A DNA stretch of 64,000 bases from Inquilinus sp042743185 (lineage in GTDB: Bacteria > Pseudomonadota > Alphaproteobacteria > DSM-16000 > Inquilinaceae). Numbering within the stretch: position 1 is the first letter of the stretch; each line of letters opens with the position of its first letter. This document shows, piece by piece, positions 24,884 to 33,646 of this stretch. The stretch spans positions 1-64,000 of the forward strand of contig NZ_JBHYMS010000002.1 in NCBI RefSeq assembly GCF_042743185.1, in the 5' to 3' direction. The position numbers and the translations under genes were made by a program. The notes beneath the pieces were generated by a model. That model was not told the origin of the DNA. It did no database searches and saw nothing but the letters and a program-made list of their open reading frames with translations.

Positions 24884-25603
24884 TCAGCCGGGCGGCATCG
24901 GCGCCGCTTCGGCCGGTCGCTCGGCGATTTCCAGGATCAGCTTGCGCACCACGGCCTCGGTGAAGCGGGCATCGGCGTCGGCGGTGATGACGAAGGCGCC
25001 CCGGCCGCCGATCACCTGGTCGCGGAAGAAATCCTCCAGCGAGCCGCCGGCCCAGCCCGGCCGGCCGCTGCGCGACAGCACGGCGAGGCCGTTGATGGTG
25101 ATGCCGGCGGCCAGCGCCTCGGCCCGCACCTCCGGCAGCGGCCGCCCGCCACGCTGGCCGGCATCGGCCGAGACGTCGATCACCTTGCGCAGACCCTGAT
25201 GGCCGTTGCCCTCAATCAGCCGCTGCGACAAGTCGATGGCGTTGCTGATCGAGTTCCAGCCGACCGCGCGCCGCGGCGCCGCCGCCAGCGCCGCACCGAA
25301 GCCGGCGGCGCTGTCCGGCCCGTCGATCACGGTCCAGTCGACGATGACATGCTGCGACTCCGCCCCGCCCCATTCGACGAAGGCCACCGCGATCCGGCCG
25401 GTGATGCCGCCGCGGATCGCCTGCTGCACCCGCGGGTCGGCCAGGGCCTTGGCATAGCCTTCGCGCTGCAGCCGCAGCTCCTCGTCGTCGATCGAGCCGG
25501 AGCCGTCGGTGGCGAAGACCAGCTCGACATCGACGTCGAACTCCTGCGCCGCGGCGGGGGCCGCGCACAGCGCCAGGGTCAGGGCGAGACCGCGATGCAG
25601 CAC
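24884..25603 (-). CDS. DUF1194 von Willebrand factor A-like secreted protein
   Basis: The protein begins with a signal peptide (LHRGLALTLALCAAPAAA then QEF) and has a vWA-like domain: LVFATDGSGSIDDEEL gives the MIDAS-type DxSxS metal site (here DGSGS), followed by IAVAFVEWGG, the VGWNSISNAIDLS Thr/Ser loop, KVIDVSADAG and the C-terminal FVITADADARF. DUF1194 proteins are common in alphaproteobacteria, of unknown role. The GTG at 25603, giving 239 residues, is chosen since GGAGG lies six bases upstream and it puts the signal peptide at the N-terminus; longer starts add an unlikely prefix. Confidence 0.82.
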   Translation of the reverse strand: MLHRGLALTLALCAAPAAAQEFDVDVELVFATDGSGSIDDEELRLQREGYAKALADPRVQQAIRGGITGRIAVAFVEWGGAESQHVIVDWTVIDGPDSAAGFGAALAAAPRRAVGWNSISNAIDLSQRLIEGNGHQGLRKVIDVSADAGQRGGRPLPEVRAEALAAGITINGLAVLSRSGRPGWAGGSLEDFFRDQVIGGRGAFVITADADARFTEAVVRKLILEIAERPAEAAPMPPG

Positions 25604-25773
25604 CGGCGCCTCCGCTTCGATGGGACGCGCCAGCATTCCGGCTGCGGCCCGGCCTGTCAAACGCCGGCGGGCCGCACCCCGAATCCAGGCCCTCCGAATC
25701 CAGGCTTTGCATCGCCGCCGCTTTGCAGTATGGTCCGCGCCGCTTCGGGTCCTTGGGCCCGAGTCCACGGCCT

Positions 25774-25850
25774 GCACTCGTAGCTCAGCTGGATAGAGCG
25801 CCGCCCTCCGGAGGCGGAGGTCACAGGTTCGAATCCTGTCGAGTGCGCCA
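25774..25850 (+). tRNA. tRNA-Arg (anticodon CCG)
   Basis: The 77-base cloverleaf is complete: acceptor GCACTCG pairs with CGAGTGC, the D arm GCTC/GAGC, anticodon stem CCGCC/GGCGG with loop CTCCGGA (anticodon CCG, reading CGG), T arm ACAGG-TTCGAAT-CCTGT, discriminator G and encoded CCA. No integrase gene or copy of the 3' end was seen nearby. Confidence 0.97.
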
Positions 25851-25861
25851 TCCCTCCCGGA

Positions 25862-26155
25862 TCAATTCGGTCGGAACAGCCGCCAGAACCGTTCCTCCGC
25901 GTCGTTGCGGTGGCGCCGGTGGTCGTGGCGGTGATCGTCGTCGCGATACCGGCGATGGCTGTACCGGTCCCGGTCGTGGTCTCGGCGCCAGTCGCGATCG
26001 TGATCCCGGTGGTGCCGATAGGCGTAGGGCGACACGTATGGCTGGTTGTGTTCCGAGGCGCCCTCGGCGCGAGCGGCTGTTGTGGCCAGCGGCGCCATAG
26101 CCGCCAAAGCGGCCGCGACCAGTGCGGCCCTGAGCAACGATGTCTTGAGGGGCAT
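25862..26155 (-). CDS. Secreted His/Arg/Asp-rich small protein (WRLF-ending paralogue 1)
   Basis: The 97-residue product has a signal peptide (LKTSLLRAALVAAALAAMA ending at ARAEG), then a low-complexity stretch of about 50 residues made mainly of His, Arg, Asp and Tyr (HHRDHDRDWRRDHDRDRY), and ends DAEERFWRLFRPN. No domain is recognised. The ATG at 26155 has GGAGG seven bases upstream. The next gene on the strand encodes a related protein with the same RFWRLF motif. The repeats suggest a metal- or polyanion-binding periplasmic protein, but this is speculation. Confidence 0.7.
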   Translation of the reverse strand: MPLKTSLLRAALVAAALAAMAPLATTAARAEGASEHNQPYVSPYAYRHHRDHDRDWRRDHDRDRYSHRRYRDDDHRHDHRRHRNDAEERFWRLFRPN

Positions 26156-26273
26156 CCTTCCGCCTCCGTGATCCATCTCAGAGACGCACGGCCGAAGGCA
26201 CGGGTTCCGTCGCCGCTATCCACAGAAGGATACGACCCGGAGACAGGCGGAAGAACGCTCGCTGCCGGTTTCC

Positions 26274-26729
26274 TCACTTCCGCGGGAAGAAGATGCTCCG
26301 CGGGTCGTTCCCGCCGCGGCTGCCGCGGTCCCTGTCGCCGTTGTCCGAGCGGCGGATGTTTTCCGAGTTGCTGCGGCTGCGGTTATCGTCCCGGTTCCGC
26401 CCGTCATTCCCGAACAGCCGCCAGAAACGCTGCTCGGCGTCACCGTCGCGATTATCGCTGCGCCGTCGGTCGCGCCGGTCATCATCGTCCCGGTCGCGGC
26501 GCCAATAGCGATGCCGGTCGTCGTCCCGGTCACGATAGCGGTAGCGATACCGGTCGCGGTCGTAGCCCCAGTAGCGATCGTCGTCGTCATACCAGCTGGA
26601 ATAGCTGTCGCCGTAATAGCCGCCGCCATAGTAGCCCGGCCCCGTCTGGCACGACGCCACCAGAGGAGCGGAGGCGGCCATGGCGACCGCGACCAGTCCC
26701 GTCCGGAACAGACCACTGCCGTATGCCAC
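26274..26729 (-). CDS. Putative lipoprotein rich in Asp/Arg/Tyr (WRLF paralogue 2)
   Basis: With the GTG start at 26729 (GAGGGAGAG upstream) the 151-residue product has a lipoprotein signal, hydrophobic stretch then LVASC, so Cys is the predicted lipidation site. It then has a Gly/Tyr part (GPGYYGGGYYGDSYSSWY), tandem Asp-Arg-Tyr repeats, the DAEQRFWRLFGNDG motif also found in the neighbour 25862-26155, and a polar Arg/Asn/Ser tail. It is likely exported and surface or periplasm anchored. No family is recognised. A longer ATG start at 26768 is possible but would bury the signal sequence. Confidence 0.68.
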   Translation of the reverse strand: MAYGSGLFRTGLVAVAMAASAPLVASCQTGPGYYGGGYYGDSYSSWYDDDDRYWGYDRDRYRYRYRDRDDDRHRYWRRDRDDDDRRDRRRSDNRDGDAEQRFWRLFGNDGRNRDDNRSRSNSENIRRSDNGDRDRGSRGGNDPRSIFFPRK

Positions 26730-27077
26730 GACGCTCTCCCTCGTCGTTGATGCTCCCAGGATCAACACGTGACTTTGTGGCGAAATTCCGTCGCGCCGAA
26801 GTTCGGGCTATGCGCCGCCCGGATGCGGCCGCGTGGCAGGACGCCGGAGCCGTGCCAAAGGCTGACCCAATCGGGTGATCCCGCGGCACGGCGCCTTCTG
26901 GCATACTGTCGGCCATTCGAGACACGCGTTTGCCGATATTCCTCGATTTGCAGCGACGATTGTCAGCGGGGCGCGACGCCCCGCCCGTCCCGGTCCGGAA
27001 CCGGCGGGACCTGACGCGGCCGGGCAAGCCTGCGGCCGAAACCAAGCCGCTCAACACAGGCTCCAGGGGGAACATCC
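26730..27077. other. Non-coding stretch before the RTX gene
   Basis: This 348-base gap must hold the promoters of the divergent lipoprotein and RTX genes. Seen are an inverted repeat GTTGAT-N9-ATCAAC at 26746-26766, close to the lipoprotein start and possibly an operator, an extended -10-like TGGCATACT near 26900, and a perfect 8-bp hairpin GCGGGGCG/CGCCCCGC at 26966-26984 in the RTX leader. No gene is recognised in it. Confidence 0.4.
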
Positions 27078-28466
27078 ATGTCCGGCTATTGGAGTCTCAA
27101 CGTCGAGATCGACCGCTCTTCCGGCACCTTCAACGCCTGGATCGACTATTTCGTCGATCCGTATATCGACCCGGAAACCTCCGAATATTTCGGCGACACA
27201 TCGTGGGCGGCGAACTACACCGAGGTCGGGGGCTCGGTCATCGGCTGGTGGGGCAACTACGGGGCGGAAAGCGGCACCGCCCTCGTCGATCCCGGGCTGG
27301 CGGCCGGGCCCGGGCTGAAGACCTATGTCCTCGGCTTCACCGCGGCGAACACCTTCAGCGGCGAGAGCATCTCGGCCAGCTGGACCGTGTTCAGCGTCGC
27401 CTACGACACCACGCCGCAGGCGGTCTTCGGCACCGCGACGGACGACATCATCATCGGCGGCGATGCCAGCGACGTGCTGCGCGGCTTCAACGGCGCCGAC
27501 CTGATCGACGCCGGCGACGGCGACGACATCCTCGATGGCGGCAGCGGCGGCGACCGGCTGGACGGCGGCGCCGGCGACGACATCGCGATCGGCGGCGCCG
27601 GCGACGACCTCGTCACGGTCGATTCCACCGGCGACATCGTGGTCGAACGGGCCGGCGAGGGCCACGACCGGGTGCTCGCCCTGGCCAGCGTCACCCTGGC
27701 CGCCAATGTCGAGGAGCTGACCCTCGGCGGCTCCCTGGGCCTCAACGGCACCGGCAACGCAGCCGACAACCGGATCTTCGGCAATGACGGGGCCAACACG
27801 CTGACCGGACTCGGCGGCGACGACATCCTGTTCGGCAGCAATGGCGACGACGTGCTGCGGGGCGGCCTCGGGGCCGACCAGCTCAGCGGCGGCTGGGCCG
27901 GAACCAATGCCGGCACCGACACCGTGACCTATACCGAGGGCAGCGCCGGGGTCACGGTGAACCTCGTCACCGGGGTCGGCTCCGGCGGCGCGGCCCAGGG
28001 CGACCGGTATGTCGAGATCGACAACGTCGACGGCAGCCAGGGCAATGACAGCCTGGTCGGGAACACCTACGCCAACGTGCTGCGGGGCTGGAACGGCAAC
28101 GACGTGCTCACCGGCGCCGGCGGCAAGGACATGCTGACGGGGGGCGCCGGGGCGGACCGCTTCGTCTACAGCAGCACGGCGCAGAGCATGGTCGGGTCGA
28201 ATGCCGACCGGATCACCGATTTCAGCCACGCCCAGGGCGACCGCATCGACCTCGCCGCCATCGACGCCAGCACCGCGGCCGCGGGCAACCAGGCCTTCAC
28301 CTTCATCGGCACCGGCCTGTACACCGGCGTCGCCGGCCAGTTGCGCTACGTCGTCAACGGCGGCGTCACCACCATCGGCGGCGATGTCAACGGCGACAAG
28401 GTGACGGACTTCCACATCCAGCTGACGGGGAGCATCACCCTGATGGCCGGCGACTTCATTCTCTGA
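27078..28466 (+). CDS. RTX calcium-binding protein, probable type I secretion substrate
   Basis: The 462-residue acidic protein has an N-terminal domain of about 115 residues of unknown type, rich in Trp, Tyr and Asp (YWSLNVEIDRSSGTFNAWID), then two clusters of hemolysin-type nonapeptide repeats (GGSGGDRLDGGAGDDIAIGG at about 155; LGGDDILFGSNGDD at about 250; GNDVLTGAGGKD at about 340) that bind calcium outside the cell, and a C-terminal serralysin-like secretion domain (ADRITDFSHAQGDRIDLAAID). There is no classical signal peptide, as expected for type I export. No type I transporter genes are in the window. CAGGGGGAA precedes the ATG. Confidence 0.88.
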   Translation: MSGYWSLNVEIDRSSGTFNAWIDYFVDPYIDPETSEYFGDTSWAANYTEVGGSVIGWWGNYGAESGTALVDPGLAAGPGLKTYVLGFTAANTFSGESISASWTVFSVAYDTTPQAVFGTATDDIIIGGDASDVLRGFNGADLIDAGDGDDILDGGSGGDRLDGGAGDDIAIGGAGDDLVTVDSTGDIVVERAGEGHDRVLALASVTLAANVEELTLGGSLGLNGTGNAADNRIFGNDGANTLTGLGGDDILFGSNGDDVLRGGLGADQLSGGWAGTNAGTDTVTYTEGSAGVTVNLVTGVGSGGAAQGDRYVEIDNVDGSQGNDSLVGNTYANVLRGWNGNDVLTGAGGKDMLTGGAGADRFVYSSTAQSMVGSNADRITDFSHAQGDRIDLAAIDASTAAAGNQAFTFIGTGLYTGVAGQLRYVVNGGVTTIGGDVNGDKVTDFHIQLTGSITLMAGDFIL

Positions 28467-28496
28467 AGCGGCCGATCCGACCAAGGGGAGGCCGGG

Positions 28497-29642
28497 TCAG
28501 GCGGCGTGACGCGGGACCGCGGCGCCGAACAGCCCGGCCACCACCTCCTCGGCGATGGCGAAGCCGGTGCTCATGCCGGTGCCGCTGGTCACCTGGACCA
28601 CCCGGGTCGCCTCGTCCGGCGCCTCGGCGAAGGCCTCGGCCGGGCCGGAGGGATAGATGCCGACCCAGCGCTCGGTCACGGCCGGGTCCGGCACCTGCAG
28701 CAGCTGCGCCATGTGGCGCAGGATCAGCCCCTCCACTGCCTGCGGGGCGAAGGGATCGGGCGAGTCGTCGTAGTGATGGGAGTCGCCGACCACCAGAGAG
28801 CCATCGGCCGACTGCACCACGATCAGATGGATGCCGTTGGCCAGCGTCTCCGGCACCTCGGCCGCCAGCCGGGCCTTCAGCCGCGCCGCCTCCGGCAGGT
28901 CGGCGAAGCCGTGGTAGCGGGCGAGGCTGAGGTCGCCCATCACCGCCGCCGGCAGCCGCCAGCCCGGAGCGGCCAGCCGCAGCATCTGCAGCTTGCACAG
29001 GGTGGTGCGGCGGCGGGCCATGATCTCCGGGAACAGCGACCGCAGGTCCGGCCCGGGGCAGACCACGATGCGGTCGGCCAGCACCACCCCCTCGCTGGTC
29101 TCCACCCGCGGCGCCTGCACCGCGCGGACCTGGACGCCGCGGCGGAAGACGACGCCATGCGCCGCCTCCAGCCAGGCGGCCAGGCGCGGGATCGCCTCGC
29201 GCGGCTCGACCCGCAGCTCGTGCGGGCTCCAGAGGCCGCCCAGCAGCCCCTTGGCCCGCGCCATCGGCAGCCGCGCCGCCATGTCGGCGCCCGGCAGCAG
29301 GGCGCAGCCCTCGCCCATTTCGGTTCGGGCGAAGGCCTCCAGCACGGCCAGCCCCTCGGGGGTCCGGGCCAGCAGCGCGGTGCCGCTGTGCAGAACCGGG
29401 ATGCCGGCCTGCGGCGCCACCTCGGCCCAGATTTCGCGGCTGCGCATCGCCCGGCGCCAGGTTGGGCCGGCCGACTGGCCGGTGACGGTGACGAAGCCGA
29501 AATTGCGGATCGAGGCGCCGATGGCGCGCGTCTCGCGGTCGATCACCACCACCCGGCGGCCCTGCCGCGCCGCGGCGAGGGCGTGGGCCAGGCCGAGGAT
29601 GCCGGCGCCGACGACGGCGAGATCGTATCTGTCTTGGGTCAC
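28497..29642 (-). CDS. FAD-dependent oxidoreductase of phosphonate clusters (TIGR03364-type)
   Basis: The 381-residue protein is a DAO-fold (glycine oxidase-like) flavoenzyme: YDLAVVGAGILGLAHALAAARQG is the FAD-binding Rossmann motif, ASIRNFGFV follows, and the C-terminus has TSGTGMSTGFAIAEEV. This branch is known for sitting next to phosphonate genes; members have been proposed or shown to oxidise N-methylated or plain 2-aminoethylphosphonate to phosphonoacetaldehyde. Here it is the last gene of the phnX-transporter operon and no AEP transaminase (phnW) is present, so it is the likely first catabolic step. The GTG start has AAAGGAG upstream. Confidence 0.85.
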   Translation of the reverse strand: MTQDRYDLAVVGAGILGLAHALAAARQGRRVVVIDRETRAIGASIRNFGFVTVTGQSAGPTWRRAMRSREIWAEVAPQAGIPVLHSGTALLARTPEGLAVLEAFARTEMGEGCALLPGADMAARLPMARAKGLLGGLWSPHELRVEPREAIPRLAAWLEAAHGVVFRRGVQVRAVQAPRVETSEGVVLADRIVVCPGPDLRSLFPEIMARRRTTLCKLQMLRLAAPGWRLPAAVMGDLSLARYHGFADLPEAARLKARLAAEVPETLANGIHLIVVQSADGSLVVGDSHHYDDSPDPFAPQAVEGLILRHMAQLLQVPDPAVTERWVGIYPSGPAEAFAEAPDEATRVVQVTSGTGMSTGFAIAEEVVAGLFGAAVPRHAA

Positions 29643-29653
29643 GATGGCTCCTT

Positions 29654-31375
29654 TCAGCGGCGGCGCCAGGACTGGGTGCGGGCGAGCAGGCCGCGGGTGG
29701 CGGCCAGGTAGAGCAGCCGGATGACGGCGGAGGTGGCGAACAGCACCATCGCCATCGCCGCCGCCGGGGCGACATCGCCGGCGTCGTCCATGTTGAGCAC
29801 GGCGATGGCGGCGAGCGTGGTGTCCGGGGCATAGAGGAAGACCGCGGCCGAGACCGTGGTCATGGCATTGACGAACAGGTAGAGGGCGACGTCCAGGATC
29901 GCCGGCAGGCACACCGGGATGCCGACGCGCAGGAAGGTGCGCCAGGCCGAGACCTTGAGCGAGGCCGAGACCGTCTCGAACTCCGGATCCATCTGCTTCA
30001 GCGCCGTGGTCGCGGTCAGATGAGCCACCGAATAGAAATGCGACACGGTGCAGACCACCAGGATGGTCATGGTGCCGTAGATGAAGCCCAGTGGGTTGGC
30101 CGGGTTGTTGAAGAAGAAGATGTAGCCGAGGCCGAGCACCAGGCCGGGCACGGCGAGCGGCAGCAGCGCCAGCATCTGCACCGCGCCGCGGACCTTGCCG
30201 AAGCCGCGGCTCTTCTCCAAGAGCCAGGCGCCGGTGAAGACGATGGCGGTGCCGAAGACGGCGGTCAGCGCCGCCATGCGCAGCGAGTTGCCGTAGCTGG
30301 CCCAGCCGCCGCCATCCATCATGTCGAAGTCGTAGTTCTTCCAGGACGGCGTCAGGTTGTAGGGCCAGAACTTGGCGATCGAGGCGAAGAAGGCGACGCC
30401 GATCACGCCGACGATGGCGATGGCGATGACGCTGCAGATCGCCAGGAAGGTGAGGTCGATGGCGCGGTTCGGCTTCGGCTCCAGCGGCACGGCGCGGGCG
30501 GTCAGCAGTGCGGTCTGGCGGCGCTGCACCACCCGGTCGACGACGAAGGCCAGCACCGCCGGCAGCAGCAGCACCAGGCCGACCACGGCGCCCATCTGGA
30601 AGTTCTGCTGCCCGACCACCTGCTTGTAGATGTCGGTCGCCAGCACGTTGAACTGGCCGCCCACCACCTTGGGCACGCCGAAATCGGTGACCACCAGGGT
30701 GAAGATGACGAAGCCGGCGCTGATCAGCCCGTAGCGGGCGCCCGGCAGGGTCACGGTCCAGAAGGTGCGCCAGGGGCTGGCACGCAGGCTGGAGGCCGCC
30801 TCGTACAGCCGGGCGTCGGACAGCGACAGGGCGGTGACCAGGATGATCAGGGCATGCGGAAAGGTCCAGAACACCGACCCCATGACGATGCCGATCGGGC
30901 CGTAGATCGAATGGCCCAGCATCCAGCCCTTGAGCAGCCCCTGGTTGCCGAACAGGTAGACCAGGCTGATCGCGGGCAACAGCGACGGCGCCAGCAGCGG
31001 GATCTGCGAGACGGTGCGGAACACCCCGCGCAGCGGCATGCAGGTGCGGGTCAGCCCATAGGCGAACAGGAAGGCCAGGGCCAGGCAGATCATGGTGCTG
31101 ACCGCCGCGATCACCAGGCTGTTGCCGATCGAGGCGACCAGGTTGGGCGTGGCGAAGTAGCGGGCGAAGTTGTCGAGGCCGACGAAGGCGCCGTCCCGGG
31201 CCTGCACGCTCTTGACCAGCAGCACGGCCAGCGGCAGCAGCACGGTCAGCACCAGCCAGGCGCCGAGGGCGACGATGCCGAACCGCATCAGCCGGTCGTT
31301 GCGGTCCAGCATCTGGCGCAGTGGCGCCGCCCGCCCCGGCGGCGCGGCGGGGGTTGCGATCGTGGTCGCGGTCAT
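29654..31375 (-). CDS. Fused ABC permease for 2-aminoethylphosphonate
   Basis: The 573-residue protein contains two consecutive binding-protein-dependent permease domains, each with about six membrane helices and an EAA-type loop (LYEAASSLRASPWRTFWTVTLP near residue 190; FETVSASLKVSAWRTFLRVGIP near 480). This duplicated arrangement, as in FbpB-type iron transporters, is known from the PhnV-like AEP transporters. It lies 16 bp after the ATPase gene and 11 bp before the FAD oxidoreductase gene. Substrate assignment rests on the neighbours and on family resemblance. Confidence 0.86.
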   Translation of the reverse strand: MTATTIATPAAPPGRAAPLRQMLDRNDRLMRFGIVALGAWLVLTVLLPLAVLLVKSVQARDGAFVGLDNFARYFATPNLVASIGNSLVIAAVSTMICLALAFLFAYGLTRTCMPLRGVFRTVSQIPLLAPSLLPAISLVYLFGNQGLLKGWMLGHSIYGPIGIVMGSVFWTFPHALIILVTALSLSDARLYEAASSLRASPWRTFWTVTLPGARYGLISAGFVIFTLVVTDFGVPKVVGGQFNVLATDIYKQVVGQQNFQMGAVVGLVLLLPAVLAFVVDRVVQRRQTALLTARAVPLEPKPNRAIDLTFLAICSVIAIAIVGVIGVAFFASIAKFWPYNLTPSWKNYDFDMMDGGGWASYGNSLRMAALTAVFGTAIVFTGAWLLEKSRGFGKVRGAVQMLALLPLAVPGLVLGLGYIFFFNNPANPLGFIYGTMTILVVCTVSHFYSVAHLTATTALKQMDPEFETVSASLKVSAWRTFLRVGIPVCLPAILDVALYLFVNAMTTVSAAVFLYAPDTTLAAIAVLNMDDAGDVAPAAAMAMVLFATSAVIRLLYLAATRGLLARTQSWRRR

Positions 31376-31391
31376 GGCGGTCCCCCCTCCC

Positions 31392-32465
31392 TCAGGCCGC
31401 CCGGGCGTAGAGTCGCAGCCGGTCCGGCGGCAGGCCGACGCGCAGGCGGTGGCCGATCACGATGTCCATCGCCCGGGCCTCGCCGACCGGCAGGTCCACG
31501 GTCAGGTCGAAGGCGGTGCCGGGCACCGCCAGCCGGGCGGCGAAATGGGTGCCGACGAAGTCGAGCGCCGCCACCTCCGCCTCCAGCACGTTGGCGCCGA
31601 CGCCGCCGAGGTCGCGGATCGCCACCTCCTCCGGCCGGATGCAGACGGTGACGGCCTGGCCCGCGGCGATCGCGGTCGGGGCGCAGCGCAGCCGGGTGGT
31701 GCCGATGTCGACCTCCTCCGCCGTCGAGACATGGCCGGCGAAGGCGTTCATCTTGCCGACGAAATCGGCGACGAAGGGCGTCGCCGGCCGGTCGTAGATC
31801 GCGGCCGGGGTGCCGATCTGCTCGATCCGGCCGCGGTTCATCACCACGATCCGGTCGGACATGGTCAGCGCCTCCTCCTGGTCGTGCGTCACCATGATGG
31901 TGGTGATGCCGAGCCGGCGCTGCAGGTCGCGGATCTCGCCGCGCAGCCGGGCCCGCACCCGGGCGTCGAGCGCCGACAGCGGCTCGTCCAGCAGCAGCAG
32001 GCCGGGCGCCGGCGCCAGGGCGCGGGCGATGGCGACGCGCTGCTGCTGACCGCCCGACAGCTGCGACGGGTGCTTGCGCGCCTGGTCGGCCAGGCCGACG
32101 AGGTCGAGCATCTCCGCCACCCTGGCGTCGATCTGGGCCCGCGGCCTGCCGCGGTTCTCGAGGCCGTAGGCGACGTTGGCGCGGATCGAGAGGTTGGGGA
32201 ACAGGGCGTAGGACTGGAACACGATGCCGAAATCGCGCTGGCCGATCGGCAGCCGCGAGATGTCGCGCCCGCCCTGGCGGATCTCGCCGGCGGTCTGGAC
32301 GTCGAGGCCGGAGATGGCGCGCAGCAGCGTGGTCTTGCCGCAGCCGGAGGGCCCGAGGAAGCAGACGAACTCGCCGGGCTGGATGTCGAGGCTGACGCCG
32401 TCCAGCGCAGTGAAGGAACCGAAGCGCTTGGTGACGTCGCGAACGGTCAGATACGGGTCGGTCAT
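31392..32465 (-). CDS. phnT: ABC transporter ATPase for 2-aminoethylphosphonate
   Basis: The 357-residue protein has an ABC ATPase domain with Walker A GPSGCGKTT, Q-loop FQSYALFP, signature LSGGQQQRVAIARAL, Walker B LLLLDEPLSALDA and switch His in MVTHDQEEAL, followed by a C-terminal TOBE domain of about 110 residues (CIRPEEVAI). The family is the Fe/polyamine/AEP (PotA/FbpC/PhnT) type; AEP specificity comes from phnX and the binding protein next to it. It energises the fused permease encoded downstream. Confidence 0.88.
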   Translation of the reverse strand: MTDPYLTVRDVTKRFGSFTALDGVSLDIQPGEFVCFLGPSGCGKTTLLRAISGLDVQTAGEIRQGGRDISRLPIGQRDFGIVFQSYALFPNLSIRANVAYGLENRGRPRAQIDARVAEMLDLVGLADQARKHPSQLSGGQQQRVAIARALAPAPGLLLLDEPLSALDARVRARLRGEIRDLQRRLGITTIMVTHDQEEALTMSDRIVVMNRGRIEQIGTPAAIYDRPATPFVADFVGKMNAFAGHVSTAEEVDIGTTRLRCAPTAIAAGQAVTVCIRPEEVAIRDLGGVGANVLEAEVAALDFVGTHFAARLAVPGTAFDLTVDLPVGEARAMDIVIGHRLRVGLPPDRLRLYARAA

Positions 32466-32516
32466 CGGGCCCTCCGTTGCGGGAGGCGGCCGGTCGCGGG
32501 ACCGGCCGCCGCCAGG

Positions 32517-33536
32517 TCAGCTCTTCGGTTCGGACTTGCCGTCGTAGCGGCGGCTCCATTCGGCCAGGATCCGGTCGCGGTTGGCGGCGGCCCAGGCGAA
32601 GTCGTTCTTGATCAGCCGCTGCTGCAGGTCGGCGGGCACATTCGCCAGCGGCTTGGCGTGGCCGGGCACGGCGGTGATGGCGTAGCTGCCGGCGTAGAGA
32701 TCGTTGGCCGGGCCGGAGATCGCCCAGTCGACCAGCTTCTGCGCCGCCTCGGCATGTTTGGTGCCCTTGACCACCGACACCGCCTCCATGTCCCAGCCGA
32801 GGCCTTCGGACGGGAACACGATGTCGATCGGGGCGCCGTCCTCCTTGGTCTTGTTGGCCCGGTACTCGAAGGACAGGCCGATGGCGTATTCGCCGGCGCC
32901 GGCCTGGCGGCACGGCTTGGAGCCGGAATGGACGTAGCTGCCGATGTTCTCGTGCAGCTTGTCCATGAAGGCCCAGCCCTTCTCCTCGCCCATCAGCTGC
33001 AGCCAGGCCGAGACCATCAGGTAGCCGGTGCCGGACGAGGCCGGGTTCGGCATCACGATCTGGCCCTTGTAGGCCGGGTTGGTCAGGTCCTCCCAGCTCT
33101 TCGGCGCGGGCAGGCCCTTGGCCTCGGCCTCGGCGGTGTTGAAGCACAGGGCGGAGGCCCAGATGTCCATGCCGACCCAGGTCGGCTGCGGGCGCGGATC
33201 GCGAAAGGCCGGCGTCACCTGGTCGAGCCCGGCCGGGGCGTAGCCCTGCAGCATGCCCTGGCTGTCGAGCAGCATCAGCGAGGTGGCGGCCAGGCCCCAG
33301 ACCACGTCGGCCTGCGGGTTGTCCTTCTCGGCCAGAAGCTTGGCGGTGATGATGCCGGTCGAATCCCGCACCCACTGGATCTCGACATCCGGGTTGGCGG
33401 CCTCGAACGCCGCCTCATAGGCCTTGAGCTGGTCGGCCTCGAGCGCGGTGTAGACGGTGATCTTCTCGGCGGCGACGGCGGGGGCCGCCAGCGCCAGCAG
33501 GCCGGCGACGCCGGCGAGCAGCACGGTGCGCTTCAT
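32517..33536 (-). CDS. phnS: Periplasmic 2-aminoethylphosphonate-binding protein
   Basis: The 339-residue protein begins with a Sec signal peptide (RTVLLAGVAGLLALAAPAVA then AEK) and then reads as an extracellular binding protein of the Fbp/thiamine type: ITVYTALEADQLKAYEAAFE, WVRDSTGIITAKLLAEKDNPQADVVWG (in two parts), PNPASSGTGYLM and YRANKTKEDGAPID. The serine/threonine-rich STGIIT and SSGTGY loops fit phosphate or phosphonate binding. A 7-bp GC hairpin (33559-33575) sits just before the gene in the 110-bp gap after phnX and may protect the transport part of the mRNA. Confidence 0.85.
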   Translation of the reverse strand: MKRTVLLAGVAGLLALAAPAVAAEKITVYTALEADQLKAYEAAFEAANPDVEIQWVRDSTGIITAKLLAEKDNPQADVVWGLAATSLMLLDSQGMLQGYAPAGLDQVTPAFRDPRPQPTWVGMDIWASALCFNTAEAEAKGLPAPKSWEDLTNPAYKGQIVMPNPASSGTGYLMVSAWLQLMGEEKGWAFMDKLHENIGSYVHSGSKPCRQAGAGEYAIGLSFEYRANKTKEDGAPIDIVFPSEGLGWDMEAVSVVKGTKHAEAAQKLVDWAISGPANDLYAGSYAITAVPGHAKPLANVPADLQQRLIKNDFAWAAANRDRILAEWSRRYDGKSEPKS

Positions 33537-33646
33537 CTCGTGAAACCCCTCTGTGAGAACCGGCCGGCGGCCGGTCGGTGATGACGGCGCGACGGGTCGC
33601 CCATGACGATCCACCGACACCGTTGCAATTTGACGAAGGTTCTATG

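Noticed and set aside
25774..25850. tRNA-Arg as attachment site of a genomic island
   Set aside because: No integrase gene and no direct repeat of the tRNA 3' end was found on either side.
26270..26720. Plus-strand Val/Ile/Ala/Pro-rich open frames that look like membrane proteins
   Set aside because: They are the complement of the Asp/Arg/Tyr-rich lipoprotein gene, which has a proper start, ribosome site and signal sequence.
27440..28160. Tandem repeats that could be a CRISPR-like or satellite array
   Set aside because: They are the coding repeats of the RTX calcium-binding nonapeptides, degenerate and in frame.
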